Positions 10,782 through 24,212 of a stretch of 64,000 nt of DNA are shown piece by piece. Source of the DNA: Wolfiporia cocos (lineage: Eukaryota; Basidiomycota; Agaricomycetes; Polyporales; Phaeolaceae). Each line of letters starts with the position of its first letter. Within the stretch, counting starts at the first letter, position 1. Location: positions 2,046,001 to 2,110,000 of the forward strand of contig JACCLO010000003.1 in NCBI GenBank assembly GCA_029448655.1, given 5' to 3'. The notes under the pieces are model-generated. The model saw only the letters and a list, made by a program, of their open reading frames with translations, ran no database searches and was not told where the DNA came from. A program made the position numbers and the translations under genes.

Positions 10782-13700
10782 TCACCAGAACGCACACCTA
10801 GCAGCATTGTCAATACTCGATAAGCGCGAGAGATGACTACCTACCATCCGGAGAAACATTGGCACAAGTTCTCAAGAGAGGTGGCCTGGATGATGAGTTT
10901 GTCGACTTGCGCAGCGACCGAGAGTACGACATCTGGGTTGAAGTCACGGCCTATAATGACATATCTCAGCTCGCATCAAGAAGCCGACATCGTGAGGCCT
11001 ACCTGTGAGCTTGTGTTGCACGCGGTTGTACACAAACAGCGCGCGCTCGTTGCGAGTCTCTTGATGCTCTGCACTCAAGCATTAAGCACAGAATAGCTCC
11101 CATAGCATGCACGGCACAGACCATTGAATATATCGTTCTCATCCGCTTTCAGTTTGCGGATAGGGCCTTGGGGATATGCAGCGGCGCGGGCCATTTCTGT
11201 TCGACCGGTTTTAACGGCTAGGTAATGACAGTCAGTGGACGATTTGTGTCCTGATGCACGAGCAGACATACCCTCGGGCCGACGTCCGTCAACATCTGTC
11301 TGCATCAGCCTCCAGTTGATCAACGGGTCATAAACGAACGCCTCGAGCACCGCCATCAGGGACTCTTTGTTGTCACGGAGGACCCTCATGCTGATCTCGC
11401 ACGTGTTACGGAACGAACCCTCGATGCCGCTGACCTCCATTGCGTGCGTGAGCATGCGCGTCAGCCGGAACGGAATCTTCTCAGGGAACTTCTCCCGATG
11501 CATCGCGACCTCGAAGCAGTCGCCAAAGTCGATGTGCACCATCTTGCCTGTACTCCGCTCGAGCATCAGGTTCGACGGGTGGCGGTCGCCCAGGCCAAGG
11601 ATGTGTCCGACCATGCTGTTCACCGCTAGCGACCGGGTGTACGTCGCACGGCGCTCCAGCCAATGCTCCGAGTTGGCGCTCTTCAGCCACAGGACGCGGT
11701 ACAAATCCTGGCCGGTGGTGTTCTCGAGAGCGTACTCAAAGACCTCAATCTTCTGGAGAAGAATGAGATTCTCGTAATCCGGGGCCATCTGCGTAATCTT
11801 TGGTCAGAGACGTGCTCGCTCTCAAAGGAGAGACTACAGACTTGAAGCATCAAGCGGTATTCAATGTTCAGGAGGATCTTGCGAGATTCACGGTAGTCGC
11901 GGACAAGGACGTGAAGGGTATCGCTATCCTGAACCCATCCAAGCAATCCAGCATTGGGAGCCAAAGGTATGACTGGGAAGCGTTGGATGTGTAATCTCCT
12001 CTTGAAACAGTCGGTGTCAACGGAAAGGAGGTTGTTGACAAGGCTAAACAATTGCATGACCCGTTCATCTTGTCGCAAGTCCTCATGTCCTGAATTGGAG
12101 ACCATCAGCGGTGGACTCAACAATGAAAAGATTGTGACAAACCCTTCAACACATACTGATAAGTTCTACCATCGCTACCTTTCAGCGACAAACGGCGAGG
12201 CCGTTGCTTAGACTGTATGACCGATAACTTCGTTGCGAAACTGACAATGGTAACGACGGGTCTTCCGGCGTGGTAGGAACCTATCCGTGCGTCAGATAGG
12301 TGCGGTGTCGCCATCCGTGCGCACAACGTACCCGGCACTGCTAACTCGAGATCGCACGCCTTGAGCAGCTCTGGTGACACGAATTGCAGATCAAGCGTGG
12401 TCAATGACGGCAATTGCTTCTCTATCTTCTTGAAGACCTATTGTTCGAGCATCAGTAAACCCGTTGATTGGAAATGGCAAGGAACGAACGCCGTAATAAA
12501 TCTCCCAAGCTCTGTCCAAATCCCTCTGTTCACCATAGACCCTCCAGCGTTTGCAGGCTTCGCGAGCTTCGTGAAGATCACGGCCGAAAACTTGAGCAAA
12601 TGATGTCTCTCTGGCTGTTTGCGGACCCTAGTAGAGAGTTCATGCAGGTCTGAGCGACATATCAGGGGCACTTACAGCTTCGAGGATGTCATGCAGCGGC
12701 GCCAGGAAAGAAATCATTCCTTCGGGGTCCTTATCCGTGAAGTACAATCGCGACGCTTCCTCCAACCCTTCATGCCACATTTCATGCCAAAGGATTGCTA
12801 CCCTAATAAGCTCGTGACTGACAAGAAGGGCCTGCCAAACATTGCATTCAACCGACTACAGGAGCTTCATGAGCAATGCGGCCTACCTGTTCAACAATTG
12901 CTGGGCTGTGCTCCTTCATCCGATCCATGATAGCGAGAGCCGCGTTCTTGCGCGCTGCACTGGAAGACTTCGACGCCACCGTTAGGGCGTAGACCAGTGC
13001 TTGCGGATGGTGCTTCCCGACGTCACTGAGCAGATTGTTGATGTTGCGTCGGATATTCGCGCTAGGCGTTTGGATTCGCGCGATGATCTACAGCTGCGTT
13101 AGCTTCGCATGACGCAGATAACACGCTCTTACCTGAGGTATAACCTCAAGCCAAGTGTCTACTTCGACATCGGTGAAACCACTGCTCATTGCATGGCTGA
13201 CGGCCTCGTGTGCGCCATACTTAAACCACAACGTCAGCAAGCGCAGGATATCTTGCAGAGCATTCTCATTCTTCAATGAGATTGATCTGAAAAAGCCTGT
13301 AGCGACCCTGAGAACTATATACGTCGGGCTGAAGCATGCTCACGTACCCTCGACGGCTTGGACAATATGGACGGCTAGATTTTCGGGAGGGCCATCGGTC
13401 GATCGGTCGAACTGGTTTTCCATGAAGACTACAACCTCGAAGTTCGTTAATGCCCATGTGTGCCATGCCTTGTACCACGTGGAGTCGAAATGTGTAGCGT
13501 AGAAGTATGATTGGAGAATATCTTTGATGTTTCGCTATGGCAACAATGAGCTCACGATGTCTACCAATAGGGCTCAACTTACGATATTCCAATCATCCTT
13601 CAGAGCCTTTTGCCAATCTCCTTGTTTGTAGTAACATCGGGCCAGGAGACGGGAGAGCTCGTCTATCTTATCGCTGCCCTTCTGTCCAATCAAGTCTGAC

Positions 13701-16700
13701 TGCGAAATATTGACAGATTCGGCCTCCAACGCTCCCTGTAGACTCGCAGTGAAATGACGCATGTGGTCGAGACTCTGCTCTCTGTTGCCTGCAGCCCACA
13801 TGTACTTCAGGTGGGCGTACACCACGATGTTCGGTGCTCTAGAATTATCGCGGTAGGGCTGTTCGACATGTCATTAGGCTGCGCGCCATATGGCTATATT
13901 CGAGAGCTTACCCTATCGGGAGACATGAGCGAGTTGATAGTCTTTTCCGCCAGAAACATACGATCCGATTTGCGACACAGGTTGGCAAATTTGATCCACA
14001 TAACGGGATCATCATCGGGATGGACAACTAAGGCTCTCACTTGTAGGATTCGCTGCCAGACTTCAACGTCGGGCTGACAGCCCTGTATTCTGACAGCGAT
14101 ATCAAGAAGCAGTTTGATATCAATGAAGTTGAAAACAAACCTTCTCATCCAAGTCTTCCTCATTGACTGCTGACGATCCGGCTGATCTGCATACTGCTTG
14201 TAGGCGATGATTTCCTCAAGCTCCGAGAGCATTTGAGCTCGAACCATTATGCTTGACGGGATGGGTTAGCTCGAGACGCAGCACGGGAGGATTGCCGTAC
14301 TTGTACGAGCGACCATAGCTCTCTCCTACCAAAGACGCTAGTTCTGGATCCAGTAAGTCTCGAGCTTTCGCAATTTGCCCCATGGCTTTAGGGAACTGAT
14401 TTTGGTGAACGGAAAGGATCGCGCGATAGAATGGACGGTCCGGCGAGTCTGCCTTCATTGTTGTAATATAGTCTTCCATGGACTCCCAATCATTGAGTGA
14501 CCAAGCCGCGGCAGCAGCCATTGGAGCAATTTCTCTTCGGTCCTCATGATTTGCCTTGGCCCAGTTCTCCTCCACTCGTTTGGCGAGCTCGGTCCACTCT
14601 CCAAGCGCATGCAAGCACCGCATTCGTCCAATAGCAATATCAAGATTGTCAGGATCAATCAGCGCCTTCTGCTCGTACGTGCTAAGCGCTTCTTGCCATC
14701 TACCGAGCCGTTCGTACCATTCTTCGTGTTTGCTAACGTCGTACTGTTCCCGGGCTATCAAGAGTGTTCCCCACGCAGCGTCGTGCTGCTGAAGTTTGGA
14801 GTTTATGCCAAGAAGAGCCTCGATGATTGTGGGTGAGGTTTCAGTGAAGAACTCGAGCTCCTTATAATGCAGGGCCTTAGCGTACGCGTGGAACTTCACT
14901 GCATACTCTCCCAGTATCCGATTTTCGATCGGCAATGCTTTCTCCTCGTGCTCCATGAACTCAGCGAGGTTCAGCAGTCGATGCACCATCTCGCCAGGGG
15001 CGATGGAAGATGTGATGGCATACTCAATAGATCGGACGAGATCCTCCTGCAGGGGCATCATGTAAAACCACTCTATGCTGAAAGAGAAGAGAAACGAACC
15101 TGGTATTGATCATAGAGCTCTCCCCAGCAGGAAATGAATGCTGCGTTGAATAATTCCTTGGCTATGGGCGGATGCGCATCAACTAAGCTCATGCATGCTC
15201 GTATTGCCTGCGAGGGCGACTCTTTCATGAATTCAATCGATAACCTGTCCATCCACTGCAACCACTCCTCTCGCGTCGAGATTTGGGTAATGTCCCATGC
15301 TTGCTTTAGATGCTGTTGATTCACCGTCATCCTCGTTGCTTCCGCGGGTGCAGAGAAATCAGCGGCCTTCGAGCTATCCCTTTAATGATATTGATTAATA
15401 TAACCAAGAAGGCGAAGGCTTGCGGAGCGACTCACGGCACATCAATTGTGTTCAATTCGTGAGGCAACCGCTCACCGTTGAGTAATTTTGTGATTAGGTT
15501 TTCGTATTTGGGGTGAGATACTCGGTTGCGCATCAGGCACTGAAGAATTAGAGGTGAGAATCGAATGACATCCCTGCAGGATGAGCCCACCTTGTTCACG
15601 ATGGGTACGAAGACAGCGAAATCTGAGCCTAGCTGAAGCACCAAAGAGCATAGCGTCTCCATAACTGCCATCCGTAGTTCGTTGCTCGAGGTAGCAATCA
15701 CCCGAACGAGAGGATGAATGATCCGTGAAGCGTGATCCGAAAAATTGACTTTCCTTGAAAGACCGTCAATAGTCGAAATTGCTCTCTTGCGTAGTGCGAT
15801 GGCAGCATCTGGCCTCTGGCAAGTGGCCATAATGATTGGAATGACAAGTTGTAGGTACTCCTCGATGTTAGCCCCAAAGGTGAGAAACGCGTCGAATACT
15901 TTCATTTGCGTGTTCGACGATTGCTCGTTCAGCGGGCCTTCAAAGACTTTGAGAGCTAGCGGAAGGAACGACGGGAGGAATGGCTTGAATTCGGCATCAA
16001 GAGCTTTGCCCAGAGCTTCCACGAGGGATACCAAGGGCAATTGAAGAGCTGGATTCTCCCATAACTCGGTGACGAGGGCAAATATGTCGGGCATAAAATT
16101 TCGGACGTGCTGTTTAATTATGCCGACAAGGATTGCAAGCTGTTCCAGGTGGATCATCTGGATCCGGGAGCCGGATGCAGATGTTCGTGCAGACGAAGCG
16201 AACGCTGGTATAATCTATATATAGCAACAAATCAGTTAACAAACGCAGTCATGTGAGCATACAGACCTGAGGCAAGAACGTGACGCATTTTAGACCCTGT
16301 GTCTTGAAGATCGACATGATTGCCTCGATGACCTTATAATGGCTATCGATAGCTTGTTGATCTCTCAATATGTCGAGCAACGCATTGATCGCTACTGTCT
16401 GGTAGTAATCGTCGGAAGTTGCACTGCCACTGGAACTAGCTCTTGAAGCACCAGTGACAAGGCTAGAAGGCAGCTCTGAGGCATCCTCCTCCTCTGATTT
16501 GATCTATGAAAAATTGAATGCATGTTCGCATAAACAATAATTCACGTATACCTTGCGTCTGTAAGGATCGAGTGCGCCGAGAATACCGAGCACCTTGATC
16601 ACTTCCCTCCGAACTGCCTGCTTGGGTTCAGTGCGTAGGATCCGGTTCAGGGTATGGAGCAGTTGAGGGTGATCCACCAGCGGGGTGATCACATATCCCG

Positions 16701-19470
16701 TGCTTGAGCATACCTGACCGAGGGTGTGTAGGGCAGCATCTCGCTTCGGAAGTGACGGGTCTGACAGCCTCGATATGACAACCTCCATGAGCTCGGGAAC
16801 ATGAGGCATGACTTCCTCGCCGCCCACACGTGTCAATTCGCCTAGACACATCAAGATATTCGCCGCCACAGTGGGGTTGTTATCGTTTGCTTTTGGCAGC
16901 AGCATACGCAACATGGGGATTGCATACGGCTTGATAAGCCTTTGCGTTGAGCCGACAAGCAGCGTTAGGATGCGTGTGCACTCCTCCCTGCTACGCCTGT
17001 GTATTCCCGTGAGTACACGCGTACATTATGGATGAGCGAATGACTTGCATAACCGTGGAATATTCTAATTCGGTGAGGAGCTGAATCAGGGTCTTTCGGA
17101 GCGATGGCATCACATAGGCAGGATTATGTAATGCAAGGCGACCAATTAAGCCCACGGCTGTTATTCTGTTCTCGAAGACTTCATCGTTGACCGCGATAAA
17201 AAGAGCCCGTACGTTCTCAGCTTGAGCGAGATGCTTGTCAAAGCGCTCGTGAAGGGACGATAACACAGTCTGTCGGATAGTTGGATCTGCTCCAAATGAA
17301 TGACGAAATCTCCCCGACGTCACTGTCTTGCAACGCACCTGGATCCGCGATGCCGACGGTCAGGAGTTTGTCAATCACGTCACTGATAATCTCTATCGAA
17401 TGATTGCTCGCTTGGTACACGATAGGGTCCCTTACGAAGAGTCGACAACACGTTTCTGCTGCAGCGCGTCGAATCTCGGGGTGATCTTCTTCAAGATATG
17501 GCAGGGCACAATCCCTGACAAATTCGTGTAGTACATGACCTAGACGCAACGGTAAGATGGGGAACTCAGTGGAATGCAGAGCTCTATAGGATGTACCGCT
17601 GAAGTCGAAGTCTCTCAAGGTGTCCAATGCAAGGATGACCAATTCGGGATTCTTTGCACTCCCGCCGACCTAGCAGGCAATCAATGTGTCATCAGGTCGC
17701 CGGATTTCATTCACTCACCTCTGACGCATTGATATCCTTCAGCAGTGGAGCTTGATCGGAACGGAGAATCGAGGATGGGGCTCCCAATGGCTTGTAATGT
17801 TGACCACTCAAAATCATGGAAAGCATGTCAAGGAGGCGATCTGAATTCCCTATGATTACATAGTCTACGCCTATGCTGTGAACTTACCTTGAATGGTCTT
17901 GAGAAGAGGGGGGATGTGAGTGGCAATAGCAGTCAGTGCTTGACGCAATGGCTCGCTTAAGCCACAAGCAAACATGAGGTCCAGTTGATCATGAAGCAGC
18001 TTAGTGAGATTAGGGCCAACAGCCTGGGCAAGCATGCCAACGCATTGGAAGATCGGCTCTTCTGAGGGCGCATTTTTCTTTCTGCAATGAAGACATCAGA
18101 ATCGGCGTTTGAGAGTCTGTATGCTGTGCTTACCCACGCATCTGCAGCCCATTCTTGATGTGCCCCATAATAGGCTCGAGGAAGGATTTCATCTCACTTC
18201 CCATAGCAGACGCCACATGCCCAATAGCAATGAACGCTACACGTATTTTCAGCGTCAGCGACATATGAATTGGCAGAAGCGACGCACCAACTGAACGCTC
18301 GTTAGGTTTGTCAAGCTGCGTTAGCAAATGAGCCATCGATTTGTGCAAGTGATGCTCCGAGAAGGACTGTGTGTCGTAATTGGCAAGACTAGGAATCAAC
18401 GTGATAACTATTTTGCGGACGAGCGCGTCGCGGTGAGTTCTGAATGACAGGATAAGCTCCGCTGCATCAAGGAAATGTTCCTTCATGAACTAAAACACGA
18501 ATAAGGTGAACGCGAATTCATGGGTAGAGCTATTATCCTACTAACCATCCCCCCATGAAGTAGAAGCTCACGATAAGTCAACAGCGAACCGTGTATGATT
18601 TCTGGCTGAGCCATCTTAGCTCCAAGTTGTGCATCCTGTAGAATCCCCATTAATAAGGGGCTGCGGTACGGTCGCTCCCGCTGCGTGATGATTTCCAAAC
18701 ATGCTGCAAGCAGTTCAGCCGCACTTTCTCTGACAATCAACCGCGTATCGCGTAGCGGCACAAGGATTTTGTCGAATACAAGTCCTATGTGCGAATGGAA
18801 CAGTGTAGGGCTGTTACGCGCGAGCTCTTTTAAGATGAGAACGCCGGCATAGCGTCCTGACTCCTGCTTATCTGGCTGAAGCAGAGTGATTGCGTTTGAA
18901 ACCTCAAAGTGCATCCAGTTCTCTCCGAGTTGGGATTGTGAGCCACCGATCGCTGCTATTTGACCAAGAGTCTTTGACGCTGCGAGCATGACATTGATGT
19001 CAGGATTGGGGAGGAGCGTCTTGACGTAGTTGGAGATTCGAAAGAGGTTGCGTCTGATCTCTATACTCCCCTCGCCCTCAGCGCTGAGCAAGTAATCTGT
19101 GAAAGGTGAGAAATACGCGTGAGAGGGACATGGCACAGGTCCTCGTACCTATTGCCAGGATTCCGCCCAGCTTCTCTACGTTGCTCTGACTGTGCACGAG
19201 GTCGAACAGTCTTCGGTAGATTTTATCTTCCCAAAGTTTGGCAGCTGCATCGGAAGAGGCCTCATGGACAGTATTCGAAACCTAGAAGGACGTGTCGAAA
19301 TGCGGCAGCACCACCAAGGCTCAGTCCCGCATTGTGTGCACAGCTGAATGACGTACGTATCGTTGGAGGTCAATCGCCGACTGCACTCGGACCTCATGGC
19401 TCTTGTTTCTGAGGCCCTGGAATATTTGATCCAGAATGTCGACCTGAGACGAAGCATTGGCGGACGCCAT
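10782..19470 (-). CDS. TOR: TOR serine/threonine kinase (PI3K-related), multi-exon
   Basis: This is the catalytic core of the TOR complexes that couple nutrients to growth. Reading leftward: HEAT repeats (about 19,470-15,430), FAT domain (about 15,330-12,950), FRB domain (about 12,800-12,600), kinase domain (about 12,420-11,200) and FATC (10,990-10,782). The FRB has EASRLYF with the rapamycin-contact Ser codon at 12,751-12,753. The kinase has the [11 protein letters not shown] catalytic loop and HIDFGD activation start. FATC ends in QCFSGWCAFW and TGA at 10,782-10,784, with a 47-base intron (10,798-10,844) splitting the Trp codon. The start [20 protein letters not shown] at 19,470 gives the usual TOR N-terminus; exon 1 is 38 codons (19,357-19,470). 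An in-frame ATG at 19,536 would add a Gly-Leu run. More than ten short GT-AG introns are visible and no disabling change was seen. Confidence 0.95.
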
Positions 19471-21242
19471 GTCGATGGCGAGTCCAAGTCCGAGTCCGAG
19501 TCCGAGGACGCTGAGCGCTGGGCGGAACTCAGCCACCAGCTAAGTATGTTATCTCTATATGGTTATTTAAGGGTTATGTTGTCTGCTTACATAAGATGAC
19601 CATACAAGTGTTTGACTTCCCCTTTAGTTTTATCACATCACTACAACTCCAATGACTTCGCCTTAGATACCATAGAGATCCGGAGCTCATACATCAATGC
19701 ATCGTGCATCACGCATCATGCATCTTGCACAAGCTGCAATCTTGCGCGCAGACGCGCTTTAGCTCTGCTGCAAATGCTTCGGTAGTACTAGTTCTGAATA
19801 TGACTCCACATCAGTCGTACGTTGCCTCCACATTTACTCGCTTACACGGTGATTTCTCGCGGCGGTCTACTTACCTGTGCACGTTTTGTGGCGGCCTAAA
19901 TATCCCAGTGGAACTTAGGTATCGAGTTTCTACGAAATACGCAATGGTGATGTTTGATAGTGATATCGTTTTGAATCCACGGTCGAATACCACCTTGTAC
20001 CGCATAGCCACGTTCATTCTTGAAACAAATTGGTAGGTTGCCGTTATGTGAGCTCTCAGCGTAGCAGCTGATCGGCTTTTAGATAGCGGTTCACTCTGAA
20101 AGAGTCTGTCCGTCATCGAAGCAGGTTTCAAGCTGGTTGGTCCAATGACAGATCCACGCGTTCATTATCGCTCAGGCCGATTTTTGACAGCATGTCTCCC
20201 ACCTCCGCGAATCCTGCGACATGTCCATGTTATACTGCTAACGCTGATCCATTGGCAGGAGAACACGGATGCTCCCCGGGAGCGTTGCGGCACGACATTG
20301 CCTATGAAAACATATTCGAGCGTGAAGTCGTGTAGCTATTCTGGTTACTTGAGCGCAATACTTTGAATTCATATGCTGCGTTAGTGGGCGTGTACAGCTA
20401 CTGGTAATACTGTCATATCCCATTGGCATGCACCTACTGCGGCACCCAATCTGTTACATTCGCGGTTTATAGCTGTGAGTTGGCTGATACATTCGGTGCT
20501 AACTGACCATGTTCTGGAGCAGTCTTCTCGAGCTCAGTCTTCAAGCTTCATTCGACTTGTAACGCGGCCATTGAGACTCTCGTTTCAGCGCAAATCACGT
20601 TCACGGCGGGGAATTGCGGGTATGTGAGCATTATGCAGTTCGCGGTCTCACCTAGGCCTCAGAAATGATGTGCTGACGAGCAGTGTTCGCAGACCTGTGA
20701 CGCAATGGGAGATAATGGCACAGTGCTTCGTTGATTAAACCTGCCTGTGCGAATGAAACATGAAGAGTACACCGATATCTTATTCAACAATAACAAGGAA
20801 GCAAACCAGCGCTGTTGTTCTGAGGTCTTCAAGCGCGCTGCAGTACTCAAAGCGGGAGCACAAGCGCAGTCAGAATAGGTTTTTCGGAACGCGCAGCACG
20901 TGATCGCGTTCTGCGATTGCGCAGCGCCCAAGTTATTCCGCTCAACTCTACAAATCGACATCTACACTGTAGCACCACCACCACCATAGGTGTCGTCAAT
21001 ACCATCATATTCATGGAACTTGATGTGGATGGGTCTCTGTTTGCATCAGGCTGACATAGGTGAAATGAAGCCTTTGATACAGTCCGAGTTGCACGGCGGA
21101 GGAACGATTCCGCAGGGACGGATGCTCGTTCAACGGGCGATTTCTGTCTGACGCCGCAGCCTGTGCTGTACGCTACACATGTTGCAAAGAACAACGCTGC
21201 AGGCGGGCATTCACATTAAGTTACACCCGTTTCATGCTGTAG
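19471..21242. other. Divergent intergenic region between TOR and the transcription factor
   Basis: This 1.8 kb separates two genes transcribed away from each other, so it should hold both promoters. A short tandem of GAGTCC-type hexamers lies at about 19,480-19,510, just upstream of the TOR start. No coding region was supported. Confidence 0.5.
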
Positions 21243-21250
21243 TATTTAAA
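21243..21250 (+). promoter_or_regulatory. Possible TATA box of the Zn2Cys6 gene
   Basis: TATTTAAA lies 69 bases upstream of the chosen ATG, a plausible core-promoter distance. This rests on sequence only. Confidence 0.35.
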
Positions 21251-21318
21251 CCTGGACTCAAGATGACCCACATTCTACACCACTCCACATTCTCCATTTC
21301 AATATTCTATCACATTCA

Positions 21319-23203
21319 ATGTCTGCAACATCGTCTTCTGCACCTCTTGAGCGGGGCAAGGCATGTATCAGGTGCCGGTAGGTGGATAAAGCGTTCTTAT
21401 GCTCGGATGTAGTGCTCATTGTTGGAACACAGACGAAGGAAGATGGTACTTCGCATCTTCCCCACTGTGGCAAGGTCTGACACTTCGAATTAGCGATGTG
21501 ATGGTGCCCATCCTGCATGTGGCCAATGCGTGCGTGCCGACCGTGGCGCCGATTGCGAGTATTCCGATGGCCAGGGACCTACTACGAGCCAGTTGCTTGA
21601 GCAGCAAGTGACTCAATTAGAAGGACGCATTGCTGAATTGGAGAGCGCACAAGCACCCCTGGTTCTGCATGATCCTTATGAGGCATACCACCGCTCGCAA
21701 GGCACTCAGAGGCAAAACCGGATGTTGCATACTTTGTGAGAAGATAATATCTGAGTTTGCGCACTCTTGTGCTGATTTGGTGGATTGCAGGATGACAACA
21801 TTCTTCCAACATTCTTTCCAAGTCGGATTCTTCTTACATGTCCCACGGTTTCTGCAGAAAATCTCTGCCCCCACTCCTTCTGGAATCCCTACCCACTTCA
21901 ATCTTCTTCTGAACGCTATATACTTGCTTGGTGCTCAATTTTCCTCAGATGCACAGCTTCAAGCCCAGCAATCAACTTTCCTTTCACGAGCTCTCGCGCA
22001 GGTTACTTCTGCGATGTCACATACCAACTCTTCGGCTATTCTATATGTCCTCCAGGCAGAGATCCTCTTGGCGAACTATTTCTTTGACAACAATCGTTCC
22101 CTTGAGGGCACCTATCATAGCACCGCGGCAGCCTCCATTGCTTTGGCCTGCAAACTGCATCAAATTCGAAGCTCTCGTGGGCAGACCGTCTCTAGCGATG
22201 CGAAATACCGCCTCGACCCTCCACTCGATAGCATCGAGGAGGGAGAAAGGGTCAATGCTTTCTGGACTACATACATTGTGGACAAGTGCTGGAGTACCGC
22301 ACTCGGGTCATCCTCAGCATTTGTCGAAGACGAATCAAAGGGCACAATTATTGATACCCCGTGGCCGTCGAACCAGGCCGCATATCAGAACGTGAGCGTT
22401 CAGACGTGTTACGAAACAGACCAGCTACCTGAACCCGTGTGCAAAACGCAACAGATAACTCAGGGGTTGCGCACCTCGCACACAGTGCAGACATTCCTGC
22501 AAGGCGCAGCTGTAGATGCTCCTGACACCAGCTTACTGTCCCTGCAAGCCAAAGCGGCAACTTTGTTTGCTTATGCGGGTCAATTGGCTTCTCGCTGGGA
22601 CCAGAGTAAGCGACTCACACCTCCATCTCGGAATGCAGTCTGACCATTTGTAGACAATGCTTCGTACCAAGCTAGGTTCACGCACCTCACCAACCGCATC
22701 GAGAGATTCAGGCAATCCCTGCCATCCATAAGACATATTGATCCCGCTCGGACAGACATTATGCGCAGCCTGTTGGTGGTCCACACCGTAAACCAGTGCG
22801 CTACGATTACCCTGCATAAACCTCTTGAGCAGCGTACCGTCGCAATTAACGATGTTTCGTGGGCTGCGGCATCCACTGCTGCAGGGTTACTGCAAGGGCT
22901 GGGAATGGGTTCCATCAGTTATGTGAACCCTGTTATGGGAGTGAGCAAATATCTCGAAAAAAACCTACAGGCCTCTTGCTGATCTTTTGGTGTCAGAACC
23001 TCTTTACGAAGGTTGCGGAAGTGTTGATAATTGGAATCAACACTGCTAGAAGCCAGAATGCAGTGAACTCGTCTAACAGAGCCATGCTGCTGGCACCGCT
23101 GACTCAGATTCTGTCTGCTATGGGCACCTGGAGTATCAGGTCCCCGCTTGCCAGTATGTTCTATGTTCTTCACACCTACACTAGCTCCGGAGCAGGGATC
23201 TGA
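21319..23203 (+). CDS. Zn2Cys6 fungal transcription factor, six exons, 540 aa
   Basis: The N-terminus from ATG 21,319 carries a zinc binuclear cluster with spacing C-X2-C-X6-C-X6-C-X2-C-X8-C (KACIRC, then RRRKMRC, then HPACGQC and ADC). A short coiled-coil-like linker (LLEQQVTQLEGRIAELESA) and a fungal-specific transcription factor middle region follow, with typical motifs such as FLHVPRF and ERVNAFWTTYIVDK. Exons: 21,319-21,377; 21,433-21,445; 21,494-21,735; 21,791-22,605; 22,654-22,940; 22,997-23,203. All five introns are GT-AG and keep one frame. Exon 2 is only 13 bases. It is a nuclear DNA-binding regulator by family; the target genes cannot be inferred. The C-terminus after exon 6 is the least certain part. 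Confidence 0.88.
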
Positions 23204-24160
23204 CCAGATACAGGGCAGCAACGGGCGGTCATACAGCAGAGCGCCACTGGGCTTTGATGACAGAACAGGCTCAGCACTTTGAAACAGTCATATACGCACT
23301 GTATCGCATTTCCTCGAAGAGGTTCTCATTTATTTATGAGTAACTTTGTTCTCGCATTATTTATTGACCTGTATCCATATACCATCGCCTGTTCTTGGGT
23401 GACGGTGAAGCGGGTAGCCTGGTCACTTCGTGGAATATTTATTAAACTAAGTTATGCATGTATTTATGTTGAGATTGAATCGATCTGGAGACCGATCACC
23501 GCCTGATCTTGGTGCGCTGAGATAGCGTGTCGCGGTGACTCTGAACAAAGTTACTGTAGATCTTGTCCATAGGTCAGCAACGCTCGATGTTCAATTCGCG
23601 CTCAAACAAGTATGAGGTCAAGACTACACGTTGCGAGAAATATACAGATAGCCGAGACTCCAGTACGATGATGATATACGGATTTCATACTTAGACATGT
23701 GCATCATGAGTAAATCCACCAGCGACGGCCTCTCTATACCGATGAAGCATCACATCCGCCGCAAGAGCTTTGGGGTATTGCAACAGGGACGGCTCTGCTG
23801 ATACAGAGACGGCTCTGCTACAAACAGATCGTCCGATAAGGCTTCCTATTGGCTGCCGGTATTATCCGGAGCGTTCCCAGTAGTTTAGACCCGAACACTT
23901 TGTGTTATGTCAGCACATTGAATACAGAAAGCAAGATATTAGTGTTTATAGCGCATCTGGAGCTGCTTCTTATGATGTTGATGTTTTAGATGTACATAGA
24001 TTGTCCGTGAGGCCCGGGAACCGCTAGCTTGCCTCACGGAGAAACAAAAGCTAGAGGACCGCGCTACTCGAATAGGGCGCTTGTGGAACTAGGCGTGCAT
24101 CTCCGGCGCTTGCTTGCTCGCGCGTTCGGCGAGCGCCTGCGCACGAGCCACTGTGCAGCG
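23204..24160. other. Intergenic region
   Basis: Nothing beyond short random ORFs was seen. It is AT-rich in places, for example around 23,430-23,470. Confidence 0.5.
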
Positions 24161-24212
24161 ACTTGAGGTTAATTACCCAGCAGGTTTGCGTAGATAAGCG
24201 CCAAGTATCACG
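24161..24212 (-). repeat. Left half of dispersed 85-bp repeat split by a TIR element
   Basis: It matches the reverse complement of 39,803-39,854 (ACTTGAGGTTAATTACCCAG onward). The other half resumes at 25,472-25,510 after the inserted TIR element. Confidence 0.8.
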
